Both the position numbers and the translations under genes were made by a program. A DNA stretch of 64,000 nucleotides from Dasypus novemcinctus (lineage: Eukaryota; Chordata; Mammalia; Cingulata; Dasypodidae), in the NCBI RefSeq assembly GCF_030445035.2, contig NC_080680.1:50171212-50235211 (forward strand). Direction: 5' to 3'. The notes under the pieces were generated by a model. It was given only the letters and a program-made list of their open reading frames with translations, made no database searches and was not told where the DNA came from. Positions 1-11,149 of this stretch are shown piece by piece. Each line of letters opens with the position of its first letter. The stretch's first letter is position 1.

Positions 1-1885
1 AAAGTGATCCTCTAAAATCCTGATGAATTTTTCATACGATTTCTTTGGGTAATAAGCATCCTGTGTGCATTAAAAATATGGTTTGTAATTGAAGCACCTT
101 TTTCAGTACTTAAGTCCTTTGCATAATGGAAATAGAGGCAATTCCAATCTTTTTAAAATATGAAATATACCAAACTCTTGAGAGTGAGAGCAGTTGAGAT
201 GCCTGCATTTGCCTGAGCTTTAAACCTGTTTGGAACTATGGACAAAATTGGCACATTTCCCCAAGCAGGAATGAGCTTTTCCACGTGGACTATGATTTAA
301 GTTGTATTCTAAGGTAAGCTAATTACAAAAGAGCACATCAAGATGGAAGGCGCCTTATGTGAATAAGGTGGACTAGAAGTCCACCCATTCTTACTCCAAC
401 CCTCCTCTAGCATCTTTGACCAAATGGCTAATCAACTTCTGCTGATTAATCCTTCCTTGGACAAATCTGACTTATGGAAAATTCGCTCATCTATTACTCC
501 ACCCTGAGCTCCACATACTACTCTTTGGGGCCACTTAGAAGAGTCTGATACATTTTCCATATATTTGGAAGCCCCGTTTTGATTTATCCAGTCACTTACC
601 TGCTCACCAATGTCTTCTTGTACAGCCAGAAATGTCAACTAAAGACTGTAGAGATACTTCTACATCCTGCCTGCTGACTAAAAACTTTACAACAAAATAC
701 AGAAGCCCAAGTGACTAACTTCTTTATCACAATGATGAGCTGTCTATGTATGGCCTTTAGCTTTAATAATTTTGCTAAGGGAAAGCCCTATCTATGCCAT
801 TCAGAACTGACCATGTGATTTATGCTCCAGACCCAATAGGTGTGCTGAGTATATTATGTGCTGCTTTTACTGGCAAGGAAAGCCTGTTTACTTGCTTCTG
901 CTATAATAATAAAACCTTCTTTCTTCCTCTCTGCTGACAGAAGCAGGCTAAATGCGCTTTGGGTTCTAAAGCACCCTATTTATAGCCCCACTGCTAAATG
1001 ATCTCTATTCATTACAGTGTTGGATTTGCAGGTTATCATTCTGCATCTATGAAAGAAGGCACAGATGTACGTAACAGACCTTCCTGGCTGAAGTAGAAGA
1101 GGGAAATCTTGGGGCTTTCTGATCCCTTACTACATGCTGAAGATAGGTTGAAAAACATCCTGAGAGGTTAAACAAAAGTCCTTTCAACTAAATAAAGAAT
1201 GGAGCTGACATCAAATTAAACCACAGAGGCTGCGTAGGTTGTCCACCCAGAGGAGTTTTCACAGGTCAAGTCTCCTAGTGTTATTACAGGCCTTATCTTA
1301 ACATAAGAATTTGATATTCATCACAGGTGCACTTCTGAATAAGGTGCTTTTAGGACAATCCATTATTTGTATTTCTTTGAATTTATTTGATTTCTCTAAG
1401 GAGACATTATCCTGCAAACTTATGGAAAATCCACACAGTAGGAACCTTTCCTTTTGTACACCCTCCAGTGATCTGGTTAGAGAGAGGGAAAGTTCAAGAG
1501 GAGAATCCTAGGAAGTATTTGTCTGAATTTGGACCCCATTCCTGAAACTCAGGAGACGTGAAAAGCAAAGAAAACGATTTATGGAGTATCATCTGGACAC
1601 AAACTGGAAAAAGCCTGGAACATGCTGGCCTGTTGGTGAGGTAGTGAGGGAAAGAGAGATTGAGAACCTCCCAAGGAAATGGGTGTGGAATGGGAGGTGG
1701 CAGAGAGAAGAGGTATCCTGAATAGGAGCTTGGTGCCCTGTGACTCTGCTGGGTACAAGAACTGATCACACTTTCCTGCCTTCAAATCTTTGTCTTCACT
1801 ACTTCCGCCAGTAGAATTACCTCTTCTTAGAGTTTATCTATTAAAATGCTGTCTAGTCTCAAGGCTCACAGAAACACAGGGATAG
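1..1885. other. Intergenic DNA, nothing recognised
   Basis: This is AT-rich single-copy-looking sequence downstream of PTPRD. Short open frames are present but show no codon bias, domain or splice context. I recognise no gene, RNA gene or repeat here. Confidence 0.5.
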
Positions 1886-1890
1886 GGGGT

Positions 1891-2534
1891 TATATTAGTC
1901 AGCCAAAGGGGTGCTAATGCAAAATACCAGAAATTGGTTGGTTTTTATAAAGGGTATTTATTGGGGTAAGAGCTTACAGTCACAAGGCCATAAAGCATTA
2001 ATTACTTTCCTCGCCAAAGTCTATTGCCATGTGTTGGAGCAAGATGGCTGTCAATGTCTGGCAGGGTTCAGTCTTCCTGGGTTCCTCTCATCCTAGGGCT
2101 CATTTCTCCCTGGGTTTAGGCCCTCTGTTTTCTCCACAAGGCCAGCTATAGGCACTGAGGCTCTCTAGGCTTTGCCTCTCTCCACAAGGACAGCTGTAGA
2201 CTATCAGGTGACTGGTTCTCTCTCTCTCTCCCTGGGGCTTCTGCCGTGTCTGAGGAGCCATCTCTGTTCCTCTGTGTTCTTCTCTTATGTGTTCACTTCA
2301 CTCTCAACTCTTGTCCTTTGCCATGCCTTTTCTCTGTAAGTCCCCAACCACCAAGGGGGTAGGGCTGCAACTGCCTACTGATGTGGCCCAGTCAAAGCCT
2401 TAATTATTATTTGATCAAGTAAAAGTGAAACCTCTGAATTCAATATAATCTAATATGCCTGGAGGGACAGACCGGTTTACAAGCATAATCCAATATCTGT
2501 TTTTGGAATTCACAAGCAACATCAAACTGCTACA
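1891..2534 (-). mobile_element. LTR-like element (MaLR-type solo LTR candidate), 644 bp
   Basis: On the minus strand the element starts TGTAGCAG and ends GACTAATATA, the TG...CA layout with the last pair mutated. It is flanked by an exact 5-bp duplication GGGGT (1886-1890 and 2535-2539). A minus-strand AATAAA at 1957-1962 sits near its 3' end, as in an LTR R region. Five-base target duplications fit ERV/MaLR integration. The internal part is GA/CT-rich with repeated 'CCACAAGG' blocks. No coding genes of a provirus are attached. The family name is uncertain. Confidence 0.7.
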
Positions 2535-2689
2535 GGGGTATTTGTGGACAAGATAACCATCTTTAATTGAGAGGTTTAAATCTCAGAGTTGGCCATTTTG
2601 GAATGCCAAGATAAACTTTTCTGACCTCACCCCACTATACCATATTATATTCTATTTGTACCTCTAGTAAGACTGTCACATTTTGCCCT

Positions 2690-2820
2690 GTATTCATTAT
2701 CTTAATTCCCCTATTACACACAGAGTTCCTTTAGGGCAATCACTACTTCTAACTCATCTTTGCACACTCAGCGCCAAGCAAGGTGTCTGGTAAATGGAAT
2801 CCACTCAATTATATGAATTG
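2690..2820 (+). repeat. L2-like 3' end fragment
   Basis: The stretch resembles the degenerate L2 LINE tail: a 'gagttcctttagggcaatcac' type block, then 'gcgccaagcaaggtgtctgg', then 'aatggaatccactcaat'. It is diverged and has no clear edges. Confidence 0.35.
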
Positions 2821-2824
2821 TCAC

Positions 2825-3735
2825 ACTGAAGAATTTTTGAGAACTTCATGGAGCCTTTTCACAGCAGATAATTTGAATGATTTAAACATGGCAATGTCTG
2901 TCCCCCTACACACACATTGCCATTATCCCATGAGTTTATTAAATCATTTTCCATGATATAAAGTTTTTAAAAAATGATCATGTGATAGACCAGTGGTGCA
3001 TTGTCAAGGAATTTGGTTCTGATTTCTTTAAGAAATGATGGGTAGAGGTTAAGGATGACATTAGATGATATGACCAGGGTACGAAAGCCTGAATTCTACT
3101 CTGATAATTATCCCCATTACCCATGGCTTTCCCTATCCCTATAGGATAATAGCAGAATGAGCATCTGGGCACCACTTTACTAATAGCCCCACAGGTTAAA
3201 GCCCTGGTACAAGGCTGGTTCAAGGCCTAGGTTGTGCCTCTTTTCTTCTTACCCTTTCCATCCCTTGCCAGTGTACATCTACCTCTTGGGACTAACATGT
3301 TCAGGTGTTGTTGAAGAAAGAGAGAGAGATGGTTAGACCTCAGGAAAACTTAAATTCACTGATTCAACAGCCACCTGATATGGAAGAGGATAGGTAGAGC
3401 ATGGGTTCCTGCCTCTTAAGGCACAGTAGTAATCATGCTCATGCAGATTTAACAAAACATTCTCCCTTAATCATGGTCTAGAACTAATGAGCAGAGACCA
3501 GCCTGTGAGAATTTTGTGATTGTGGCCATTCTAAGCAAGAATTTTTGGTCTTTCCATTTGTTACTATGTCACTTCTGTGTGTTAATCCTTTCCTTTGCAC
3601 CTGACAAGTTTCATGACAAAGGCCAACTCCCTATCATCTTTCTGTGGTCCCTTGGTTATTTCCAGCACTGCTTCTCCAAATGCAACCCTGTGTGCAATGT
3701 ACCCTGATGTGCAAAAGCCTTTGTTATTCCCAAAC
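2825..3735. other. Intergenic DNA, nothing recognised
   Basis: No gene or clear repeat is seen. Several open frames of 60-81 codons overlap on both strands without support. Confidence 0.4.
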
Positions 3736-3739
3736 CTGC

Positions 3740-4115
3740 CGTGTTGATCCATGGATCCTTGCCCTTTAGCACACTGCTCTCTCTGGCTAGAATGTCCTTC
3801 CCAAACATGTCCATCTGCTTCAATCCTACTCATCTTTCAAGACTCAGTGAGCTTTGCAGAGGACGAGATGGCTAAACAAACTTTTCTGGGGGGATTTGAG
3901 TTCTTCTGTTAATATTTACCTCATATCATTCATGTTCTCTAGCAGTTATTTGTTTAGGTAAATCTCCCTTCCTAGTATGGAGCCACCATGATGGGAGGGA
4001 TCTTATACTATTCTCTGAGGGTCCACTAAGTACATGCCCAGCAAAAGTGAAAAAGACACGAGTGTTTGATAAATGACTGGATAAGTGGAAAAAATGAATG
4101 AAGGGGGGAACAATG
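3740..4115 (+). repeat. L2 LINE fragment
   Basis: The order of blocks follows the L2 3' region: 'gctctctctggctagaatg', 'cctactcatctttcaagac', then 'gggatcttatac', and finally the tail 'tgtttgataaatgactgga' with 'aatgaatgaa'. It is an ancient, diverged plus-strand copy. Confidence 0.55.
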
Positions 4116-4429
4116 GCAGAGACCACGAAGGTAACCTTATCAGTTACTGCAAGCCCCTTGCCAATAGCATCTTGTGGAGATGCAGTCAGGCTGCCAAGAT
4201 GGTCTTTCTTAACTCAGAATATATTATCATGTACATATTTCAAAGGGGGAGAGGCATTGTACATTCTTACAGACTATATTGAAAAAATATTTTCATCGTT
4301 ATAGATTACCAAGTTGGTGTAGAGGAAAAGAAGTTCACCCCTCCTATGTTTTTTTCATTGCTAAAATTTTCATTATTAGAAACAACAAAAGTATTCTCAC
4401 TTATTATTTATTTTATCCTTATTCTATGC

Positions 4430-4580
4430 CATTTCTTTTACATCTCACAAGAATTTTATAATGGAGAGGCTATCCCTTTTTATGGAGGAGGAAACAGACT
4501 TTGATATGTTAACTCAATTGCCCAAGTCATGCAATTACTAAGAAGAGGAGCCCTGGTACACACACTGGTTATCTTGCTCT
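4430..4580 (-). repeat. MIR-like SINE fragment
   Basis: It reads as a reversed MIR core: 'tatggaggaggaaacag', 'ttgcccaagtcatgcaat', then 'aagaagaggagccctgg'. It is diverged. Confidence 0.45.
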
Positions 4581-4834
4581 AAATCACATGTCCCCTGAAA
4601 AAACTGTCTGTTGAAGATTAAATGCCATTTCACTGGGTTGCAGCTCTAAATGTTTCATGTAGTCTTGTTCCACTCACACGTGAATTAAGCTGCTATATGG
4701 CACATGTTTCAAATGGTTATTGACTTTTTTAAAAAATGGCAAAGATATATTTTTAGTGATAAATCTGTGTACCCATTCAAAAGACATTAAACTATTATAA
4801 TCCAAGAATCTAGATCTCAATGACCTCTTTGAGT

Positions 4835-4965
4835 TCTGATTATTTTTCGCATGAGGAAATGAGGCTCAGGGAGATTATGTCATTTGCCTAGGTTACAAAG
4901 TGAGTGGCAGAACTGAGATTAGATCCTTGACATCTGGATTACTATTTTATAGTTCTTTCTATTTC
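4835..4965 (-). repeat. MIR SINE fragment
   Basis: It matches the reversed MIR pattern well: 'gaggaaatgaggctcaggga', 'atttgcctaggttacaaa', 'gtggcagaactgagatta'. Confidence 0.55.
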
Positions 4966-4999
4966 AGCAAACAAGGGTACACCATTACCTCTACAATCT

Positions 5000-5165
5000 T
5001 CACTGCCCTCAGTGAATGACTTTCATCAAGTTATATGATCTTTCTGTGCCAGAGTTCTAATTAGTGCTCCAAGAAGGGCACAGTGGTTCACTACCCAGGG
5101 ATATTGTGAGGACAATAATTAATAGCCATAAAATACTTGGCAATACACAGTGCTATATAAACACC
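5000..5165 (+). repeat. MIR-like SINE fragment
   Basis: Forward-orientation MIR blocks are visible ('tcaagttatatgatctttc' near the start; 'tattgtgaggacaataatta' and 'acagtgctatataaacacc' near the end). It is diverged. Confidence 0.4.
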
Positions 5166-5405
5166 AGTATGGTACAGTCAAGTCTATTTTCTATTTCACA
5201 GTAATTAACTTGGCATCCAATAAGGAAGAAATCAGTAGAGCAATTCCTATATGAATTGGCAGAAATGACTCTTTTCTCTGTATCTTAAAAAAGTATCCCA
5301 AAGTCACAGAAGAAAATCAAACTATGTATATGAATTGACCACAGGATGTTTTGGAGATTAATATTATTTTTCTTCTTTAACATTGTTCTTTAAGACACAT
5401 GTGCC

Positions 5406-5827
5406 AGGAAGCCGACTTCACCCAATGGATAGGGCATCTGCCTACCACATGGGAGGTCCGCGGTTCAAATCCCGGGCCTCCTTGACCCGTGTGGAGCTGG
5501 CCCATGTGCAGTGCTGATGCACGCAAAGAGTGCTCTGCCACACAGGGGTGTCCCCCACATAGGGGAGCCCCATGCGCAAGGAGTGTGCCCCGTAAGGAGA
5601 GTCGCCCAGTGCGAAAGAAAGTGCAGCCTGCCCAAGAATGGCACCGCACACACAGAGAGCTGACACAGCAAGATGACGCAACAAAAAGAAACACAGATTC
5701 CAGTGCCTTCTGATAAAGATAGAAGCGGTCACAGAAGAACACACAGTGAATGGACACAGACAGCAGACAACCTGGGGGGGGGGAGGGGAGAGAAATAAAT
5801 AAAAAATCAATCTTTTAAAAAAAAAAA
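5406..5827 (+). mobile_element. Armadillo tRNA-derived SINE (DAS-SINE type), copy 1
   Basis: The tRNA-like head has A- and B-box regions (B box 'ggttcaaatcc' near 5462). The body is long and shared with the other three copies, ending in a G-rich stretch, 'aataaataaa' and a poly(A) tail. An imperfect 12-bp target duplication flanks it (5394-5405 and 5828-5839, 10 of 12 identical). Open frames of up to 165 codons on the opposite strand are by-products of its low stop content. Confidence 0.95.
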
Positions 5828-5939
5828 GATCCATGTGCCTTTCTAAAGGGAAATGCTGGATTTCATCAGCATTCGCATAAATCCTCCCTAAATAGTAACT
5901 ATTATGTATATTATATAAATTATTTATGAATCTGTACAA

Positions 5940-6090
5940 TAAGCCTGGTGGGGGCAGGTAATTTCATTCCCATTGTTTAAATGAGAAAATCTAGACTCAG
6001 AAGCTTATGCAGCTTGATTAGGACCAATTCAGCTAATAAATGATGGAGGCAGTATTTGAACCCAGGCCTGTTTGGTTTCAAGGTTTTTGT
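5940..6090 (-). repeat. MIR-like SINE fragment
   Basis: Reversed MIR blocks: 'cccattgtttaaatgagaa', 'agactcagaagcttatgcag' and 'gtatttgaacccaggcctg'. Confidence 0.5.
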
Positions 6091-6467
6091 GTTTTTCCTC
6101 CTACATGACTTTGTCATGTTCAATAAGCTTTGTACTTTCAGCTGATTTTTCCAGAAATTATATAAATCTGATCTATTTGTATTCTCCAGTTTGTCTGCTT
6201 TCTTGGTAGCCAATATATTGTCCAGTTTTCAATTTACTAGACAGGTTAGCAGCACATTCTAAGCCCATGAAACACACTTGAATCTCTCTAGCCTACATAC
6301 AGTTCTATCTCAAGACTTTCCAGTTCCCAGTAAGAAATAAAAAGTGTTAATAAAGAATGACAGAGATAAAAATAATTTTGGTTGTACCAAAATTTAGCAA
6401 CAAAAACTTCTACCACCAAATTTTAGCAACACTGAATCACTTGCCAGGTTACAGATAAGTGGTCTTT

Positions 6468-6897
6468 TTTTTTAATTTGTTTTTTAATTTATTTCTCTCC
6501 CCTTCCCTGCACCCCCTCCCCCCCACCCCAGTTGTCTGCTCTGTCTGTCCATTCACTGTGTGTTCTTCTCCCTCCACTTCTATTCTTGTCAGCAGGACCC
6601 AGAATCTGTGTCTCTTTTCATTGCATCATCTTGCTACGTCAGCTCCCCATGTGTGCGGCCCCACTCCTGGGCAGGCTGTGCTTTCTTTGGGTGGGGCGGC
6701 TCTCCTTACAGGATGCACTCCTTGTGCATGGGGCTCCCCTACACAGGGGACACCCCAGTATGGCATGCTCCTCCTTGCGCGCATCAGCACTGCGCGTGGG
6801 CCAGATTCACCACACGGGTCAGGAGGCCCGGGGTTTGAACCTTGGACCTCCCATGTGGTAGGCGGATGCTCTATCCATTGAGCCAAATCCACTTACC
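6468..6897 (-). mobile_element. Armadillo tRNA-derived SINE (DAS-SINE type), copy 2
   Basis: This is a reverse-oriented copy: T-rich tail at the left, tRNA-like head at the right ('ggtttgaaccttggacc' B-box region near 6830). The target duplication is 16 bp, 15 of 16 identical (6452-6467 and 6898-6913), so both ends are well placed. Confidence 0.95.
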
Positions 6898-7003
6898 CAG
6901 ATAACTGGTCTTTACTTACATAAAGATGCTATGGAATTGCATGTTATTCACTGCAGTCTAATAATGGGCTCAATCCGATATGTTGGCAAACATTCCTATA
7001 ACT

Positions 7004-7093
7004 AACTGAATATTTGACCATGGCTGACTTTTTCTATTTTTTTCCTTGAACTGAATATTTGACCATGGCTGACTTTTTCTATTTTTTTTCATT
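7004..7093. repeat. 45-bp direct tandem duplication
   Basis: Two adjacent copies (7004-7048 and 7049-7093) start 'aactgaatatttgaccatgg' and continue through 'ctgactttttctattttttt'. They differ by about one base plus a T-run change near the end. The near-identity suggests a recent slippage or unequal-exchange event. Confidence 0.9.
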
Positions 7094-7384
7094 GATTATT
7101 TCAGGCCAATCCTATGACCCTGCCCTTGCCAGCTGTCTGAAAGAGTAAAGGATCTGTATCATCCATAATAAATCATTCCAACGATAGTTATCATCAGACG
7201 GGTTTTCCTCATTTCAATTTACCAATCTTTAAGTTGAAACTTAAGCACATTTCTGCTGTTTCCCAGGCTCAATAGTTCTACAGAACAGATGTTCACCAAT
7301 CCAAGTATGTAAGTCTTTCGCATTTTAATGACCAATTTGTGTTATGCATGTGTATGTAGGTGCAAAGATTACAGTCATTAAGAA

Positions 7385-9350
7385 AACTTTATTGACATAA
7401 CAAGTGAAAAGTGCACAAAACATAACTGTACAGTTTGGTGATCTATCACAAAGCAAACTCTTGAGAAACCAACATCTAGGTGAAGAAATAGAACATTGCC
7501 AGCAATCCATAAGTTTGCTTTTTGCTCTCTTAATCAGTACCTCTGTCTTTCTCCTTCTGAGAGGCAACTGCTTTGGAATCACATAGTATGTATTTTTTTG
7601 TGTTATGACTTCTTTTGATCAGTGTTAGGTTTTTGATAGTCACTACTGTATATTATTGCATTGCACAATGACATCACAATTTATATATCATTCTACTAAT
7701 GATAGACATTTGTTTTAGAGGTTTTTTTGGCTGTGTGATTGCTGTTGCAATGGACATCTTGTTTATATGTACCTGCATTTCTACTTGTTATATAACTACA
7801 AGCAGAATTACAGGGTGGCAGGGTATGTATATGTTGCACTTTAATTTGTAATGTTAAACCATATTCCAGAATGTTTGTAAAAATTGCATTTCAACAAGCA
7901 TAGTGTGACTGATCCAATTATTCTACATCCTTACCAGCACTTGGTATTGTCAGTCTTTTTAATATTAGCCATTCTGGTACATGGTATTGGTATCATATTT
8001 TATCTTTAATTTGCATTTCACTGGCTATTTTAAAAATTGAGAAATTTTCGAAAGTTTATGAGCAATTTAGTTTTATTTTAGTCTATTGCCTAATATTTTA
8101 TTGGGTTGACTGCCTTTTTCTTACTGATTTATAGACACTCTTCATATGTTTTGAATACGCATCCTTTGTTAGTTATATTAGTTAATGTCACTAAGATCAG
8201 AAATCATATATGCTTTTTAAAAATTCCTCATATTATTTGTTCATATCATTTGCTTAAATCATTTAGCTAGGGTTTATCACTTTTATTAGACTTTCAAAGA
8301 ACCAACTTTTAACTTTGATTTCATTGATACTCTATTGCATATTTGCTTTTCATTTCAACACTTTTTGCTCTTTTCTCTATTTCCTTCATTCTGCTTTCTT
8401 GGCGTTGAATTAGATGTTATTTTTCTAGTTTCTTGGATAGATGCAAGATCATTGGCGCTCAGTTTTTCTTCTTTTCTAACATATGCTCTTAAGGTCATGC
8501 ATTTTCCTCTAGCACATAGTTTTAACTTTATCCCACAAGTTTTGATATAAGTATTTTATAATTTTATAGTTATAATTTATTTCCATTTTGATTTCTTTTT
8601 TAATCTATTGGGTATTTTAAATATTTCTTGGTTACCATGCATGTAAGGATAACTATCTTTGTTATTGCTTTTTAGTTAAATTGTAATATGGTCAGAGAAC
8701 ATGTGCTGTATAATTAAAACTGCTAAAATTTGTTGAGACTTTTTATGGTCCAATGCCTGGTAGATTTTAATAAATGTTCCATGTGCTCTTGAAAATACTG
8801 TATATTCTAAAGTTGTTGGGTGTCTACTTAGGTCACATAGATAAGTTTTGTTAGCTGTCCATATCTTCCATATCCTTGCTGATATTTTGGCCTGCTCATT
8901 TTATCAATTACTGAGAGAAATGTTTCAAAATCTCCCACTATGAATGTGGATATGTGTGTTTCCCCTTTTAGTTATGTCCATTTTTTGTTGTCTATATTTT
9001 GAGGCCATGTGATGAGTTGCATACAAACAAAATTGTTACATGTTTTGGGTGCCCTGGAGTTCCTATTCATTGTGAATTGACTCTCTTTATCTTTGGTAAT
9101 GCTATAGTTGACATTAATATAACTCTGTGCAGCTTTCTTTTGGTTATGTTTGCAGAGTGGATCTCTTGCCACACTTTTACTTTCAAGTTTCCTGCATTCT
9201 TTTATTTTAGGTGTATCTCTTAAAATCATTGTATATCCAGATTGACAATCTGCATCTTTAAGTTGGAAATGCTCTATTTGCATTTAACATGATTGATTTT
9301 TTTGCATTTAAATCTACCACATTATTATTTGCTTTCTTTTTGTCTCACAT
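7385..9350 (-). mobile_element. Old L1 LINE, minus strand, internally deleted
   Basis: Read on the plus strand, the text follows antisense L1 ORF2. The 3' end of ORF2 lies at 7640-8180 (for example 'ttaccagcacttggtattgt', 'atttgcatttcactggct'). Text antisense to the region between the endonuclease and reverse transcriptase follows ('aaagaaccaacttttaactt' near 8297, 'atcccacaagttttgatata' near 8530). Endonuclease-side text extends to about 9290. The reverse-transcriptase middle appears missing near 8190-8230. No frame stays open. Confidence 0.7.
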
Positions 9351-9399
9351 ATCCTAGGGTCTCTTTTCTCTCCACACTTGTCTTTTTAAATTGATTTTA

Positions 9400-9483
9400 A
9401 AAAAATTATTCCAACTTCCCAAATATTTTCAAGTATGTCTAATTTGCTAGTTACAAAATATTTATTGTGAAAATTTTAGAAAA
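9400..9483 (-). repeat. Left part of an older L1-like fragment split by the younger L1
   Basis: The text ending 'tattgtgaaaattttagaaa' resembles the antisense 3' end of an old mammalian L1. Its continuation appears at 15244 onward. It includes the left target duplication (9469-9483) of the L1 at 9484-15243. Confidence 0.4.
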
Positions 9484-10309
9484 TGTGTCAGAGGGGTGAA
9501 GGAAAGGAGTCTCTACTGGCTGAAAATCCTATGAGTGGAGCTGCAAAAGCAGCAGCAGGAACCCTTCCCTCCACCTATGGAGCAAATAGTCTGTGGACTG
9601 TAGTGGCTACAGTGGCTGCGGACTGACTGGGTTGAAGGGATCCTCTTCCCCAAGAAAGGGGAGAGGGAAGGACACAGCTTACAGCAAATTCAGACTTTGG
9701 CCAGTGAATTTGTTCTGCTGCATTGGAGTAGTCACATACTTCCAGGCCAGGTGGGACTGCAATATAGTTTGCCCTGAGAGTCTGTACGGAGTTAAGATAA
9801 TCTGCCTTCTCAAACATCCTCCCTACTTCCCCAACTGGTTGCTGAGGTGGCAGAGGGAGGGAAGGTGTGGCTGGCCACAGGGGGGAGAACAACCTCTGAG
9901 AAAGTTTGATTGTGAGACCTGGCCAGACCTGAGGACACTGCTTCTGTATTGCCCACCTATACAAGGAGTGAATTCAGTCTGAATTCAGTCCCCTCTAGCA
10001 TCTGGGATCAGAGCTGAGAAGTGTTCCGAAGACCACCATCTGCTGGCCACACCAGAAAAGTGCAAGAAAAAAGAAAAATGCAAGCAGGTGCCTTTACTGC
10101 CACCCTCTCCAAGGCCTTTGGAAACTGGCCTGCACCCTATTACTGGGTCCTTAGCCCTGGTTTGAGTAGTTAAACAGGGACAATCCTAAATATCTAGAAC
10201 AAGTTGAACCAACAGTCAAAGAATAGTGGTAGCACATAACTACTTAACAGTAAATCCCTAGCCAAGAGAGAGAAACTGAACATCAGAGTAAACTCAACAC
10301 CAGAATCAG
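9484..10309 (+). promoter_or_regulatory. L1 5' UTR (internal promoter region)
   Basis: This is the GC-richer leader of the plus-strand L1, before ORF1. It would hold the element's internal promoter. Overlapping open frames on both strands at 9575-9982 (129 codons each) are not convincing genes. A near-match to the CTCF core lies at 10033-10046 on the minus strand. Confidence 0.6.
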
Positions 10310-11066
10310 ATGCCTAGACATTGGCAAAAGATTACAAACTATATAAAGAAAAAGGAAGATAAGACTCTGGCAAAGAAACAAATCAAAGCTCCAGACAAGA
10401 CACAGGAGTTGAAACAGCTAATCAATGAGGTTGATTCAAATCTCCTAAATCAAATCATGGAGTTAAAGGACAACATGGCTAAAGAAATAAAAGACATTAA
10501 AAAGATAATGAGTGAACACAAAGAAAAATTTGAAATCTTGTATGTAAAAATAACAGAGATTATGGTAATGAAAGACATAATCAGTGAGATTAAAAATAAA
10601 ATAGAGGCACACAACAGCAGATTTGAAATCATGGAAAAAATAATCAGGGATGTAGAGGAAAGAAAAACTGAAATTGAAGAGAGAGAAGAACAGAGAGAGA
10701 AAAAAATGGAAAAAATTGAGCAGGGGTTCAGGGAGTTAAATAGCAAGAAGTGCACAAATATACACGTCATGAGAGTTCCAGAAGGAGATGAGAAGGGAAA
10801 AGGGGGAAGAAAGAGAATTTGAAGAAATAATGGTTGGAAATTTCCCAAATTTCAGGAAAGACATGAATATATGTGTCCAGGAAGCACAGTATACTCCAAT
10901 TAGAATAAATCCAAACAGATTTACCCCAAGACACATAATATTCAGAATGCCAAATGCCAACACCAGGTTTGCAGGACACACTAAAAACACTGCTGCAGCT
11001 AGAAGAGAAAAGAGAAGAGAGATGTCTGGAGGAGAGTATAGAAATGAAGACTATCAGAAAGGGTAA
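10310..11066 (+). pseudogene. L1 ORF1 remnant (RNA-binding chaperone), frameshifted
   Basis: The first frame (10310-10822) gives about 170 residues dominated by a long charged coiled coil (many E/K/I heptads), as in the L1 ORF1p trimer stalk. It reaches 'VMRVPEGDEK', the family's start of the RRM. The reading continues in another frame (10788-11066) with NFPNFRKD and TPRHII, the end of the RRM and start of the C-terminal domain. The rest of that domain is lost. It is not functional. Confidence 0.85.
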
Positions 11067-11149
11067 CCAAAAAGGTAAAAAGATAGACAAAAATAAGATA
11101 TGACATATGAAAGCCAAAGGAAAAAATGGCTGAAGTAAGTATGCCTTTA

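Noticed and set aside
5406..5480. tRNA gene at the head of each SINE
   Set aside because: A- and B-box-like sequences are present, but the cloverleaf is not intact and the head is joined to a SINE body and A-rich tail. It is a retroposon promoter, not a tRNA gene.
5377..5939. Open frames of 126 and 165 codons on the minus strand
   Set aside because: They lie almost wholly within the SINE at 5406-5827 read backwards. Equivalent frames appear in all four SINE copies, so they reflect low stop density in the SINE body.
9575..9982. Overlapping 129-codon open frames on both strands
   Set aside because: They sit in the GC-rich L1 5' UTR, show no domain, and overlap on both strands.
10450..10848. 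132-codon hydrophobic open frame on the minus strand
   Set aside because: It is the antisense of the L1 ORF1 coiled coil. Glu/Lys codons read backwards give Phe/Leu/Ser-rich pseudo-membrane sequence.
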